This document shows, one piece after another, positions 10,038 through 18,518 of a DNA stretch of 64,000 bases. The notes below the pieces were generated by a model. That model was not told the origin of the DNA and did not search any database. It saw only the letters and a list, made by a program, of their open reading frames with translations. Source of the stretch: CAWACP01 sp963832965 (GTDB lineage Bacteria > Acidobacteriota > Terriglobia > Bryobacterales > Bryobacteraceae); contig CAWHVW010000003.1 of assembly GCA_963832965.1 (NCBI GenBank), positions 1,054,001 through 1,118,000 on the forward strand. The letters run 5' to 3'. Position numbers and translations under genes: made by a program. The first letter of the stretch is position 1; each line of letters begins with the position of its first letter.

Positions 10038-10909
10038 GATTTCTTTCCCCGATTAAGAATGTAGATATTGCCGTTGAGAGTGTCGAAGCTGATGGCCGAC
10101 CCTCCGTTGCCAATGCGAATGCCGGTAAAGCGGTCCCGCGAGTAGCGCTTCCCGGTCCAGTGCCCGCCGTCCGACGGCAGCGTGGCGCCGTCGAAATCCG
10201 TCCAGGCTTCTCCGTTGAATGTCTTCAACTGCACGTCGGCCGAAAGGCCCGGCTGGAAGGAGACCCGAAGCTCGCCGTTGATCGATTTGAAGGAAGTGGG
10301 CCCGGCCGGGTTCTTCGCAAAGTCCACCGTCACCTTCCCGTTCACGGTATGCGCCTCGCCCGATCCGGCGATGTCCGTCATTGCAATGCTGCCGTTCACG
10401 TTGCTCACCACGAAGTCGCCGAAAGCCCCGTGCACCGTGACGTCGCCGTCGTTCACCGTGGACAGCTTCAGCGTCATGCCCGCCGGCGCCTCCACCCGAA
10501 ACTCGTAGCGGACCTCGTAGTGCCGGTCGTCCCAGCATCCGCAGCAACTGTGCTCGCACGGGAACTTCACGTGCAGCCGCACGTCGGCGCCTTCCTGGCC
10601 GGATTCCAGAACCACTTCGCTTTGCCCTCTCGCCACTTCCTCCGCGGAGTTGGCTTCGACGGTTTTCACGATGGAAACGCGGACATCGGGCCCCGGAGCC
10701 GCGGTCACTTGTATCGGTCCGCTCACGTTCTCGATGGTGAGGCGTCCACCGGCGGCGCCATGAAATACCTTCTCGGTTGTTTCCTTTTGCTCGGCGGCGA
10801 ATACCGAAACCAGGCCCAGCACAGCGAACATAAGAACCGCTCGTCGACCCCATCGGGTCAGTACCGAACCGCGACAGTTATGGAGCGGAGCCACGCGAAT
10901 CCTGTTCAT
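10034..10909 (-). CDS. Secreted DUF4097-type beta-strand repeat protein, paralogue
   Basis: A 291-aa paralogue of the next gene with the same strand-turn repeats (TVNDGDVTVHGAFGDFVVSN, NVNGSIAMTDI, SINGELRVSF, TLNGNIYILN). It also has a cysteine-rich insertion (CEHSCCGCWDD, about residue 128) that could bind metal or form disulfides. ATG 10909 has a good ribosome site (GAAGAGGA) about 8 nt upstream; this gives a long n-region before the hydrophobic AVLMFAVLGLVSVFAA signal core. A later ATG at 10831 lacks a ribosome site. The first 20 codons overlap a copy of the CCGAACCGCGAC dispersed repeat, so a repeat appears to have become part of the signal peptide. Confidence 0.72.
   Translation of the reverse strand: MNRIRVAPLHNCRGSVLTRWGRRAVLMFAVLGLVSVFAAEQKETTEKVFHGAAGGRLTIENVSGPIQVTAAPGPDVRVSIVKTVEANSAEEVARGQSEVVLESGQEGADVRLHVKFPCEHSCCGCWDDRHYEVRYEFRVEAPAGMTLKLSTVNDGDVTVHGAFGDFVVSNVNGSIAMTDIAGSGEAHTVNGKVTVDFAKNPAGPTSFKSINGELRVSFQPGLSADVQLKTFNGEAWTDFDGATLPSDGGHWTGKRYSRDRFTGIRIGNGGSAISFDTLNGNIYILNRGKKS
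10862..10888 (+). repeat. Dispersed CCGAACCGCGAC repeat, copy inside a coding N-terminus
   Basis: The motif CCGAACCGCGACAGTTATGG with GAGCGG following resembles the tandem units before ftsZ and the inverted copy at 54682-54708. Here it lies within the 5' end of the minus-strand DUF4097 gene. Confidence 0.7.
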
Positions 10910-10925
10910 TGCAATATCCTCTTCC

Positions 10926-11687
10926 CTATTCGAGTTGCCGCAGCGCCCACTGGGCGTGTTGCTTCACTTCCGGATTCACATCCGTCTGCGTGATCAAGCC
11001 CTGAATCACCGGCGTCGCGCTGCGTTCGCGCAGCTCAACGATCTCGTCCAGCACGGCGATCTGCGCCAGCGGCGAATCCTGCCGGCTGAGCGATTTCGGC
11101 AGCGCCGTGCGCACCGAGGGCGCCTCCGCGAACCGCCCCAGAGCCTCAATGGCGGCTACCCGCACGTTCACGTTCGAATCGTGATTCGCGGTGGTGATCA
11201 AAGCGTCCAGCACCTGCTGATTTGCGTCCGGCGTCTGCACCACCCAGTCGACACCTTTCAGCCGCTCGCCGGCCGATTGTTCCCGCAGGAGCGCCATCGC
11301 CACCATCTGCTTCATATCCGTCACTTCATCCTGCAGATGGGCCACGGTAGCGTCGTTCCCGCGGCCGGGGAAGCGTCCGATGCCCACGCCCGCCGCCAGA
11401 ATCACCACTGCCGCGATGGCTTGAAAGGCCGGATTGCGCAGCCACGCGAAACTCATCCGCCGGCTGCCTTCGCGATAATTCGAGAGCCGCGTGTAAAATT
11501 CCTGGCGCAAACGCGGGCTCGGCTCCGGCACTGGCAGCGCCTCCAGACGCGTCCACACGCGGCCGAGTTCGTCCACCTCCAGGCGGCACGCCGCGCACTC
11601 AGTGAGATGGTCGTGCAGTTCAGCCGGCACATCCCGCGCCCCGCGCCACACATCCACGAAATATTTCCTTGCTTCGTCGCAGTTCAT
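10926..11687 (-). CDS. Membrane anti-sigma factor with zinc-finger and HEAT-like repeats
   Basis: A 253-aa protein starting MNCDEARKYF. The N-terminal anti-sigma zinc finger is visible as HLTECAACRLEVDEL (His-x3-Cys-x2-Cys). One transmembrane helix (FQAIAAVVILAAGVGIG, about residue 85-101) separates it from a periplasmic part with HEAT-like helices (VLDALITTANHDSNVNVRVA, AVLDEIVELRERSATPVI, VNPEVKQHAQWALRQLE). It should hold the upstream-encoded ECF factor inactive until an envelope signal arrives. ATG 11687 overlaps the sigma stop (ATGA), indicating translational coupling. HEAT repeats on the sensing side suggest a protein partner, which is an inference. Confidence 0.82.
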   Translation of the reverse strand: MNCDEARKYFVDVWRGARDVPAELHDHLTECAACRLEVDELGRVWTRLEALPVPEPSPRLRQEFYTRLSNYREGSRRMSFAWLRNPAFQAIAAVVILAAGVGIGRFPGRGNDATVAHLQDEVTDMKQMVAMALLREQSAGERLKGVDWVVQTPDANQQVLDALITTANHDSNVNVRVAAIEALGRFAEAPSVRTALPKSLSRQDSPLAQIAVLDEIVELRERSATPVIQGLITQTDVNPEVKQHAQWALRQLE

Positions 11688-12235
11688 ACCGTCTTCTCTC
11701 CCGCGAGCTGCTTGTAGGTCTGGCCCAGCGCGCGCACGGCCCGATAGACCCGCACCTTCACCGTGTTCACTTCGCACCCCAGCATCGCCGCGATCTCCTC
11801 ATACTTCAGGTTCTGGAAGCGGCTCAGTATAAGCACCTCGCGCTTTTCCAGCGGAAGGCACGCCAGCGCCCGCCGCAGCAGCGAGATCTCCTGGCTGCGC
11901 ACCAGCTCTTCGTCCGCGCCATCACGATCGGAAACCGCCTCGAAATCACCGGGTAACACTTCGAATTTCCTTTTCCGCGCGGTGTCCGTCATCAGGTTCC
12001 GCGCAATCTGGTACATCCACGCCTGAAAGGGCCGGTCCGGGTGGTAGGTGTCCTTGTACTTCAACACCCGGAAAAACACCTCCTGGGCAAGGTCCTCGCT
12101 CAGCCCGCCGTCGCCGGTCATCCGCAGAAAAAAGCGATAGAGCGGGCGGTGATGGCGCTCGAACAGCTCCGCGAGCGCGGCAGTGCGGCCGCGGCTGACC
12201 TCGTTCATGAGGTCGGTGTCCGTAACGCTGCTCAC
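11684..12235 (-). CDS. ECF-family RNA polymerase sigma factor
   Basis: A 183-aa sigma-70 family factor with only regions 2 and 4. Region 2: AALAELFERHHRPLYRFFLR, DLAQEVFFRVL and PFQAWMYQIARNLMTD. Region 4 is a helix-turn-helix: LPLEKREVLILSRFQNLKYE, EIAAMLGCEVNTVKVRVYRA. It starts at GTG 12235. It heads an operon with its anti-sigma factor and two DUF4097 secreted proteins, a layout that suggests an envelope-stress or surface-remodelling regulon. The start codon abuts a perfect 15-nt palindrome, a possible control site. Confidence 0.9.
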   Translation of the reverse strand: MSSVTDTDLMNEVSRGRTAALAELFERHHRPLYRFFLRMTGDGGLSEDLAQEVFFRVLKYKDTYHPDRPFQAWMYQIARNLMTDTARKRKFEVLPGDFEAVSDRDGADEELVRSQEISLLRRALACLPLEKREVLILSRFQNLKYEEIAAMLGCEVNTVKVRVYRAVRALGQTYKQLAGEKTV

Positions 12236-12249
12236 GGTATTGAATACCG
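12235..12249. promoter_or_regulatory. 15-nt perfect palindrome at the sigma-factor start
   Basis: CGGTATTGAATACCG is a perfect inverted repeat with a one-base centre. It overlaps the GTG of the ECF sigma gene and lies 40 nt upstream of the divergent ybaK-like gene. It could be an operator or small hairpin; no second copy was found in the window. Confidence 0.35.
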
Positions 12250-12289
12250 CCCCAGGCTCAAAAGGTTACTCTGCAGGTGACAGGTGCGC

Positions 12290-12766
12290 ATGAAGACAAA
12301 TGCTACACGTATCCTCGATTCTATGGGGATTCCCTACCGGCTCGTGGAGTATGAGGTGGACGAGGACCTGTCGGCTGAGACCGTCGCGCGCAAAGTGGGG
12401 CTGCCCCCCGAGCAGGTGTTCAAGACTCTGGTGGCGCGGGGAGGCCGCGGCGGCGTGTATTTGGCGGTGATCCCCGGCAATCAGGAGCTGGACGCGAAGG
12501 CGCTGGCGCGGTTGACCGGCGACCGGCACGTGGAGATGGCCGCTCTAAAGGACGTGCAAGGGCTCACCGGGTACATCCGCGGCGGCGTGACCGTGTTGGG
12601 CTGCAAACGCGAGTACCCGGTGTGGGCGGACGAAACCATAGAGTTGTTCGACATGATCTCAGTGTCGGCGGGGCTGCGCGGCTCGCAGATGCTGCTGTCG
12701 CCCGCGGATTACCTGCGCGCGACGAAGGCTGTAGTGGGGGCCATCGCACGGGAGAAGCGCGAGTAG
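12290..12766 (+). CDS. ybaK: YbaK/EbsC-family aminoacyl-tRNA deacylase
   Basis: A 158-aa single-domain trans-editing protein of the YbaK/ProX superfamily, which hydrolyses mischarged Cys-tRNA(Pro) or similar. Typical features: the N-terminus KTNATRILDSMGIPYRLVEY, VFKTLVARG, the VIPGNQELDAKALARL region with the conserved Lys of this strand, and the late GLRGSQMLLSPADYL. ATG 12290 is preferred over GTG 12284 because family members start at this point. It stands alone, divergent from the sigma operon. Confidence 0.88.
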   Translation: MKTNATRILDSMGIPYRLVEYEVDEDLSAETVARKVGLPPEQVFKTLVARGGRGGVYLAVIPGNQELDAKALARLTGDRHVEMAALKDVQGLTGYIRGGVTVLGCKREYPVWADETIELFDMISVSAGLRGSQMLLSPADYLRATKAVVGAIAREKRE

Positions 12767-12778
12767 AATTGAGGCAGA

Positions 12779-13480
12779 ATGCTTCTGAGGGCACTGATTG
12801 CGGCGGCGCTTGCGCTGGCGTGCGCGAGTGCCGAGACGGTCCGGAACCCCACGAAAAGGGGCGGGAGCAGGTCCGCTGTTTCAAGTTGTTCGGGGTCGCG
12901 TCTGGGGATTCATGGACCGGAAAGGTCACATCGCGATCGCTCCCGTTTTTGTTGACGAGCGCGATTTCTTTCGCGGCTTGGCGGGCGACGAACTGCCGAA
13001 TCGGAAATGGGGATTTATTAACGAAAGGGGGAAGTTTGCCATTCCCCCTCGCTTCGATGACGTGCGGGATTTCATCGACGACCTGGCGCCGGTCAGGGTG
13101 GAGCGCAAATGGGGCTACATCGATACGACTGGCCGGATGGTGATTGAGCCGCGCTTTCAATCGGCCGGCGAGTTTCACGAGGGGCTGGCAAGAATCTACG
13201 TTTGGAGCGAAGTAGTTTGCTTGACGGGGACCTTCACCAGCGAAAGGACCGCGACGGGAAGATGGTCATGCCGGCCCGGTACTCGACGGCCGGCGATTTC
13301 TCGGACGGTCTTGCGGTGGCCTGTGCCGACGACTGCGTTTACATCGATCATTCAGGGTCCGAAGTGCCGGCACTGAAGAAGGTCGGTGCCTGGTGGCCGT
13401 TCTCCGACGGGCTCGCGGCCGTCGGATTCGGCGGGCCTACGGTCTACGTCAACAAAAAGGGAAAGACCATTGCGCCGTAA
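12779..13480 (+). pseudogene. Exported WG-repeat protein, frameshifted
   Basis: Starts at ATG 12779 after a GAGG site and encodes a signal peptide (LRALIAAALALACASA). Near 12850-12880 the homology changes frame to a run of WG-type repeats: WGFMDRKGHIAIAPVF, KWGFINERGKFAIPPRF, KWGYIDTTGRMVIEPRF. Near 13210-13255 it changes back for RDGKMVMPARYSTAGDFSDG, YIDHSGS and VYVNKKGKTIAP. All pieces belong to one protein of roughly 230 aa. WG repeats are beta structures of uncertain role. Two compensating frame changes suggest sequencing errors, though true decay cannot be excluded. Confidence 0.7.
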
Positions 13481-13508
13481 CGCCGTCGTGAATAGGCGGC
13501 CTGATCCC

Positions 13509-14330
13509 TCAGAAGTGCATCCCCCCGCTGCACACCAGCACCTCGCCCGTCACATAGTCCGATAGCGGCGAGCAGAAGAACAGCACCGCCTGAGCGGCTT
13601 CCTCGGGTGAGCCCAGGCGGCGCAGAGGGACTGCGGCGCGGGCGGCTTCCAGCACGCTCGGCTGCACGCCCACCGGAATCTGCCGCCCTTTCATCTCAAT
13701 GCTGGCCGCCTCGCCCGCCAGCGGCTGGATCAGCCGTGTCTCAATCAGTCCGAAACCCACGGCGTTCACGTTCATGTTATAACGTCCCCATTCCTTCGCC
13801 ATGGTCTTGGTCAGCCCCACCACCCCCGCCTTGCCCGACGAATAACCGGCCTGGCCCGGGTTGCCGTCAATTCCGCTGATGGATGTGATATTCACCACCT
13901 TGCGCATCACCCGCCGGCCCTCCGCCGTCTCGCGTTTCGCCGCTTCGCGCAGCCAGCCGGAGGCCGCCCGCAGCACCCGGAACGGCGCCACCAGGTGAAC
14001 GTCCAGCATCGCCTGGAACTGCTCGTCCGTGGTCTTCTGGATGACGTTGTCCCAGGTATAGCCCGCGTTGTTGACAATAACGTCCAGGGACCCGAACGCG
14101 TCCACCGTGGCGTCGACAAGCTTTTGCGGGAACTCCGCCGAAGTAAGGTCTCCTGCCAGGTACTTAGCCGCGGAGCCCAGGGCCCTGGCGGCCTCCCGGG
14201 CTGCAGTCTCGTCGATGTCCGAAATCATCACCGAGGCGCCCCAGCCCGCCAGCTCCCTCGCGATGGCCAGGCCGATCCCCCGGCCGGACCCGGTTACCAG
14301 GGCGCTTTTGCCCTTAAGCGTGAATGGCAT
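13509..14330 (-). CDS. Short-chain dehydrogenase/reductase (FabG-like)
   Basis: A 273-aa Rossmann enzyme of the classical SDR family. Cofactor motif TGSGRGIGLAIA, NNAGYTW, catalytic serine in VVNITSISG and the YSSGK Tyr-Lys pair are all present; a proline-poor C-terminal segment ends in the typical VTGEVLVCSGGMHF. The Asp in ISDIDE after the second strand favours NAD(H) over NADP(H). The substrate is unknown; FabG-like 3-oxoacyl reductase activity or a sugar/steroid-type dehydrogenase are both possible. Monocistronic between two plus-strand genes. Confidence 0.85.
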   Translation of the reverse strand: MPFTLKGKSALVTGSGRGIGLAIARELAGWGASVMISDIDETAAREAARALGSAAKYLAGDLTSAEFPQKLVDATVDAFGSLDVIVNNAGYTWDNVIQKTTDEQFQAMLDVHLVAPFRVLRAASGWLREAAKRETAEGRRVMRKVVNITSISGIDGNPGQAGYSSGKAGVVGLTKTMAKEWGRYNMNVNAVGFGLIETRLIQPLAGEAASIEMKGRQIPVGVQPSVLEAARAAVPLRRLGSPEEAAQAVLFFCSPLSDYVTGEVLVCSGGMHF

Positions 14331-14492
14331 AACCAGCTTTTAGCACATGCGAAAGTTCCAGGAAAGACGTTTACCCAAACTTCGGCTCCGAAGGTACCAG
14401 GGCGCGCCAGCGCCGTACCCCCCAGGAATGTGACGAAACCGCTATTGTCCGTACACCCGCCATGCCCGAAATTAGACCTACATGAGGCCTAG

Positions 14493-14840
14493 GTGAAAAA
14501 CAGAAAAGAAGCCAGCGAGCGGCGCGCATCCGACAGGTTTCCCATGGAGCGTGCCTTGCGATATAAGATCGTAAGCAAAAGAAATGGCGATGAAACCGGC
14601 GCCGGCAAGACCGTGAATATGAGCAGCAACGGCGTTCTGTTCTCCACCGACGGCGTCCTGCTTCCGGGACGGCGCGTCGAAGTGGCCATCAACTGGCCGG
14701 CGCAACTGAACAGTAAGGTGAGCCTGAAGCTGGTTGCCCGCGGGCGTATCGTTCGCTACGACCAGGGCCTGGCCGCCATGGAAATCCAGCAGTACGAGTT
14801 CCGCACCCAGGGCTCCGCGCCACAAGTCGTGGTCCAGTAA
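14493..14840 (+). CDS. PilZ-domain protein
   Basis: A 115-aa protein made of one PilZ domain. The cyclic-di-GMP binding elements are partly recognisable: an arginine-rich start (ERRASDRFPMERALRYK) supplying the RxxxR-type motif and VNMSSNGVLFST supplying the D/NxSxxG motif (Asn replaces Asp). It may be a stand-alone c-di-GMP receptor for motility or exopolysaccharide. GTG start at 14493 with GAGG upstream. The 160 nt before it hold only a small hairpin around GGTACCAGGGCGCGCC; no gene was seen there. Confidence 0.8.
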   Translation: MKNRKEASERRASDRFPMERALRYKIVSKRNGDETGAGKTVNMSSNGVLFSTDGVLLPGRRVEVAINWPAQLNSKVSLKLVARGRIVRYDQGLAAMEIQQYEFRTQGSAPQVVVQ

Positions 14841-14878
14841 CAAGACTCAGTTCGCGCGAGCGCCCCGCGTGCCCCGGG

Positions 14879-16861
14879 TCAGTGCTGTTCCCAGCGAAGG
14901 CCCAGGCGCCACAAACGCGGCTCGCCGATGTTCGGCAGCGGCGTCAGAGCCACGTAATACTGGCGATTGAGAACATTCTCCATCTCCGCGAGCACCCATA
15001 CCGACTTGCTCACCCGCTCCTTCGCTCCCGCATCGATGGAGGCGAACCCCGGCAGCAGGAAATGATTTAGATCGTCATCGAACTGCGACGAATACGTTCG
15101 CAGCGAAGCTGACAACACCAGATCCTTCCTCTTGTAAGCCAGCAAAGCCGAGCCCTGGTTCTTCGCCACTTCCGGAATACGCAATCCCGTCGCGTCATAA
15201 TGCGAGTCCACGAAAAGATAGGAGAGCTGCCCCTGCCAGTTGTGCCAGGTGCGGTCCACGTCCGCGTCGATGCCGCGCGACAGGGCCGGCGGCGTGTTCA
15301 TCCGTTCGCGCAGAATGAAGTTGCCGGTCTGGCTCAACGTGGTGTTGTCGATCAGGTTGTGCAGCGAATCGCGAAACAGGGTGAGACCAATGTGGGTCTT
15401 CTCGCCCACGAAATCCCCGCCGATCTCCGCTCCGAACAGCCGCTCGGGAAGCAGCGATGGATTCGCCTCGGTCAGCACCTCGCCCACCTGAAATGGCCGG
15501 TACAACTCGTTGAGCGTGGGGGCGCGGAAGCTCCGCCACGCCGACCCGCGGCCCCGCCACCGGTGATGGCCGAGCGCAAACCCACCGCTGGGGCTGAGGA
15601 TGGCCCCTCCCGTGCCCGCCTGGTCGCCGCGCATGCCCCCGAACAGACCAATGGGACCGTCGGTGAATTGCATCTGCCCGAAGCCTCCCCCTTCCGTCTG
15701 ATGCCCGCCGGTGACCACGGTTCCGCTCAGCAGGCGGTCCGTGCTCCGGCCGCCGTCGCGCTCGGCGTCCGCTCCCGCCAGCGTTTTCCAGTGAGGCCGC
15801 GAGTAGGTCCAGTAAGCCGCTCCTCCGCCGCCGTCCGCGGGCACCGTCTGCCGGTCGGTGATCTTCTCCGAGTCGCGGTCCGCGCTCACGCTGGAGAACG
15901 TCGCTCGGAACGCCTCCTGCGTGTACCAGCCCAACACCGAGATCTGGTTGCTGCCGAACACGCGCGCGTAGTTGGTGGCGATGGTTCCCTCGCCGGTTGA
16001 GTTCCGCTGGTCGGCGGTGCCGTTGTTGCGATGCTCGGCGAGGATATCCAGCCGCACGAAGAACCGTTCCTGGTCCTTGAAATAGTCGAGGCGCAGATCG
16101 CCGGCCACGAAGTTGTCGCCCGCGGGCTGGTCCACGCTGCCCCGCAAGTTGGCGGGCACAATGAAATAGCCATCGGTGGTGTACATGCGCACATTGGCGG
16201 AAGCGGCCCAGTGCCGCAACGCCTCGGCAAACCCGGTGCGCAGGTCCTGTTCGTTGTCGCTGCCGTGGTCGTATTGCAGGTAGCTGTCGCCCCGCGCCGC
16301 GCGCGAGAACAGCGCCATCACCCCGCCCATGGCGCGATCCCCAAAAGCCGATGTCGACGAACTGGGCGTCACCTCCACGCGCTGCATTTCGTCCGGATCC
16401 AGACGCGTCCAATAGACCCATCCGCCGAACGGATCGTTCACCGGAATTCCATCCCACAACACCAGCGTCCGGCTGGAGCCGTTGGAACCGAGCCCGCGCA
16501 GCGAGACTCCCTGCGTGGTTGGGTTGGCCACCAGGCTGTCGGAGCGCCGGTACAACTGGAATCCCGGGATGATGCGCAGCAGGTCGTCCAGATCCAGACC
16601 AATCAGCTTCAGGATGCTGTCGGTGGTCAGCACCGTCACCGTGGACGGCGAATCTTCCTCCACCGTATCGGTGACGTTGATGGTGGTGCTAACGGGGGGC
16701 GCGGCCGCTTGTTGCGGTTGTTGTTGCGGACCCGTTGTCTGCGCCAGGCACGCTGAAAGCGTCAGGACCAGCCAGGCGCACGCGCAGCCCGGCCATCTCC
16801 TGCCCGGCCGCCGCCAGACGTTCCGGAGAGGCGCTGAAAACGATGCGAAAGACCACGTCAT
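14879..16861 (-). CDS. TonB-dependent outer-membrane receptor
   Basis: A 660-aa outer-membrane beta-barrel importer. After a signal peptide (CACAWLVLTLSACLAQ) comes a plug domain with SILKLIGLDLDDLLRIIPGF, GVSLRGLGSNGSSRTLVLWD and GIPVNDPFGG, then alternating strands to a terminal aromatic barrel end (WRLGLRWEQH). It resembles BtuB/cobalamin- or siderophore-type receptors, but the ligand is not evident. The only possible start, ATG 16861, lies 173 nt inside the DUF58 gene in another frame, and that overlap holds the entire signal peptide. No TonB/ExbBD genes are nearby. Confidence 0.88.
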   Translation of the reverse strand: MTWSFASFSAPLRNVWRRPGRRWPGCACAWLVLTLSACLAQTTGPQQQPQQAAAPPVSTTINVTDTVEEDSPSTVTVLTTDSILKLIGLDLDDLLRIIPGFQLYRRSDSLVANPTTQGVSLRGLGSNGSSRTLVLWDGIPVNDPFGGWVYWTRLDPDEMQRVEVTPSSSTSAFGDRAMGGVMALFSRAARGDSYLQYDHGSDNEQDLRTGFAEALRHWAASANVRMYTTDGYFIVPANLRGSVDQPAGDNFVAGDLRLDYFKDQERFFVRLDILAEHRNNGTADQRNSTGEGTIATNYARVFGSNQISVLGWYTQEAFRATFSSVSADRDSEKITDRQTVPADGGGGAAYWTYSRPHWKTLAGADAERDGGRSTDRLLSGTVVTGGHQTEGGGFGQMQFTDGPIGLFGGMRGDQAGTGGAILSPSGGFALGHHRWRGRGSAWRSFRAPTLNELYRPFQVGEVLTEANPSLLPERLFGAEIGGDFVGEKTHIGLTLFRDSLHNLIDNTTLSQTGNFILRERMNTPPALSRGIDADVDRTWHNWQGQLSYLFVDSHYDATGLRIPEVAKNQGSALLAYKRKDLVLSASLRTYSSQFDDDLNHFLLPGFASIDAGAKERVSKSVWVLAEMENVLNRQYYVALTPLPNIGEPRLWRLGLRWEQH

Positions 16862-17825
16862 TGTCGGGAGCGGGCAGCGATTTTCCGCGCGCCGGCGCCA
16901 CCAGCGCCAGATACTTCAGGATAGTATAAACGTCCGCTTCTTCCGGAACGCGCGCGTTGAAATCCTGGCTGCACAGCCGGAACTGCGCGCCGCGCTCGGT
17001 AAGCCGCCACGCCAGGAACGCGCACATGCTCACGGCGCGCTCGAACCACTCCTCCTGTTCCGGCGGAACGTCCAGATCCAGCCACATCTCCACGGCCAGC
17101 TCCTGCTCGCGCGCGAATTCGCGGATTTGCAGGTCGCCGGTGTGCGCCGTGGCCTTCCAATCCACGTGGCGGGAGCTTTCGAAGGACTCGTAGGGCCGGA
17201 TGCGGTAGAAATCGTGCCCCAGTCCGCGCGCGTACGCCTCCAGTTCCCCCGCCAGCGACGCGAACAGATCCTCGAACCCCGGTTGCGGGTCGATGGACGG
17301 ATAGACCACCAGATCGCGCCCCATCTGCATCTGCACGCGCCGCTCGGCGAAACCGAAGGGAAACCGGGTGGACAGGCGGAAGCTGCCTTCCCGATAAAGC
17401 CCGCGCCTCGGAAAGAACACCTCCACCGGACCGTTCACTCCGGCGCCCGCGGGGATCATGGGGAAGTACAGCGGCGGCGAAACCGAACTGGCGTCCGCGG
17501 GCGCCAGGTGGATGGAGAACGACGGCATCCACGCCTTCACGTTGCGCACCACCACGCGGCCCTGCAAACGGCGGTTGGCGGGAATATGTTCGGGCAGGAC
17601 GAAATCGAGTTGCAGGCCGGCCAGCGACAGGCGGCTGATGAAGCCCGACACCAGCAGCGTGGAGAGCATGGCCGACAGAATCAGGAAAAGCAGGTTGTTC
17701 GCGGAAGCGAACGCCGCCACCGCCACCAGCGCGCAGACCACCGAATACACCAGCCCGGCTCGCGTCACCTGCTGGCGTACGCCCAGGTCCAGCGCTTCGC
17801 TGATCTTGTGCCAGAGTGTCCGCAC
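16689..17825 (-). CDS. DUF58 / von Willebrand-like membrane protein
   Basis: A 378-aa protein with two N-terminal transmembrane helices (LVYSVVCALVAVAAFA and LLFLILSAMLSTLLVSGF) and the DUF58 core motif DWKATAHTGDLQIREF near residue 222. Such proteins are often encoded with MoxR-type AAA ATPases and transglutaminase proteins, but neither is beside it here. GTG start at 17825. The last 57 codons overlap the start of the TonB-dependent receptor gene in another frame; after VVFRIVFSASPERL the tail is low-complexity Thr/Ser/Ala and may be an out-of-frame extension. The role is unknown. Confidence 0.78.
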   Translation of the reverse strand: MRTLWHKISEALDLGVRQQVTRAGLVYSVVCALVAVAAFASANNLLFLILSAMLSTLLVSGFISRLSLAGLQLDFVLPEHIPANRRLQGRVVVRNVKAWMPSFSIHLAPADASSVSPPLYFPMIPAGAGVNGPVEVFFPRRGLYREGSFRLSTRFPFGFAERRVQMQMGRDLVVYPSIDPQPGFEDLFASLAGELEAYARGLGHDFYRIRPYESFESSRHVDWKATAHTGDLQIREFAREQELAVEMWLDLDVPPEQEEWFERAVSMCAFLAWRLTERGAQFRLCSQDFNARVPEEADVYTILKYLALVAPARGKSLPAPDNDVVFRIVFSASPERLAAAGQEMAGLRVRLAGPDAFSVPGADNGSATTTATSGRAPR

Positions 17826-17923
17826 TCTTCTTCAAGGTCGCACAAGGCCGCCGCGCCCCGCTCTGGCTAATTGCGGAATGGATTCGCGACTGGGTGAGTT
17901 TGGCGCCCTGAGAATGAGAAAAT

Positions 17924-17946
17924 CCGGGCGGCATGCAGCCGCCCGG
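17924..17946 (-). terminator. Rho-independent terminator after the response-regulator end
   Basis: A perfect 9-bp stem (CCGGGCGGC / GCCGCCCGG) with a 5-nt loop. Read on the minus strand it is followed by ATTTTCTC, so it would end transcription from the response-regulator gene. The same hairpin recurs at 18471-18493 without the T-rich tail, at the point where the inverted fragment turns back. Confidence 0.7.
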
Positions 17947-17971
17947 AGGAGAAACGACGGAGGAGTAACCG

Positions 17972-18247
17972 TCAGACCAGATTCGGAATCTTGATGATCT
18001 TCTTCTGAATGGCGTACTGCACCAGTTGCGCCTTGTTGTGGATATCGAGTTTGCGCATGAGATTGAACTTGTGCGCTTCCACGGTCTTGACGCTGAGGTT
18101 CAGATCGCAGGCGATCTCTTTCACGGAGTTGCCTTCGGCGAGCATCTTCAGCACTTCGCGCTCGCGAGTGGTCAGCGTGGCGAATCGGGGCAGCCGGTTC
18201 GCGGATTTGATGCGCGAGCGGAAATCGTCCACCAGTTGCGAAAGCAT
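17972..18247 (-). pseudogene. Duplicated C-terminal piece of the NarL-type response regulator
   Basis: Encodes 91 aa identical to the last 91 aa of the regulator at 18519-19184, that is the LuxR helix-turn-helix (LTTREREVLKMLAEGNSVKE, NLSVKTVEAHKFNLMRKL) without its receiver domain. The two copies (17924-18275 and 18471-18822) are collinear over 352 nt without indels and differ at four positions, all synonymous or after the stop. It is probably an assembly artefact or a strain variant rather than a working gene. Confidence 0.8.
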
Positions 18248-18275
18248 CCGCGGACTCAGGTAGCTGCCGCCGCGG

Positions 18276-18470
18276 GGGGGGAGGGGCGTGCGCAGCTGAG
18301 GGAGGCGAAGTGCTGAAGATGCTGCGAAGGCATGTGAAGGAGATCGCTGGATCTGAATCAGCGTAGACGTGGAAGCGCCGAGTTCACTGATGCGCAGCTG
18401 GATTCACAAAGGCGCACTGGTGCAGTACGGATCAGAAGAAGATCTCAGATGAATCTGGTCGAGGGTGGTT
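18276..18470. other. Noisy inverted copy of the regulator end (likely chimeric-read sequence)
   Basis: From about 18307 to 18460 the plus strand reads as the coding strand of the response-regulator C-terminus (GAAGTGCTGAAGATGCT ... GAATCTGGTC) with about 20 scattered one- to five-base deletions and a few substitutions. It therefore runs opposite to the two clean copies on either side. An eight-G run at 18273-18280 marks the first turn and the GC hairpin at 18471 the second. No reading frame survives. Confidence 0.8.
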
Positions 18471-18518
18471 CCGGGCGGCATGCAGCCGCCCGGAGGAGAA
18501 ACGACGGAGGAGTGACCG

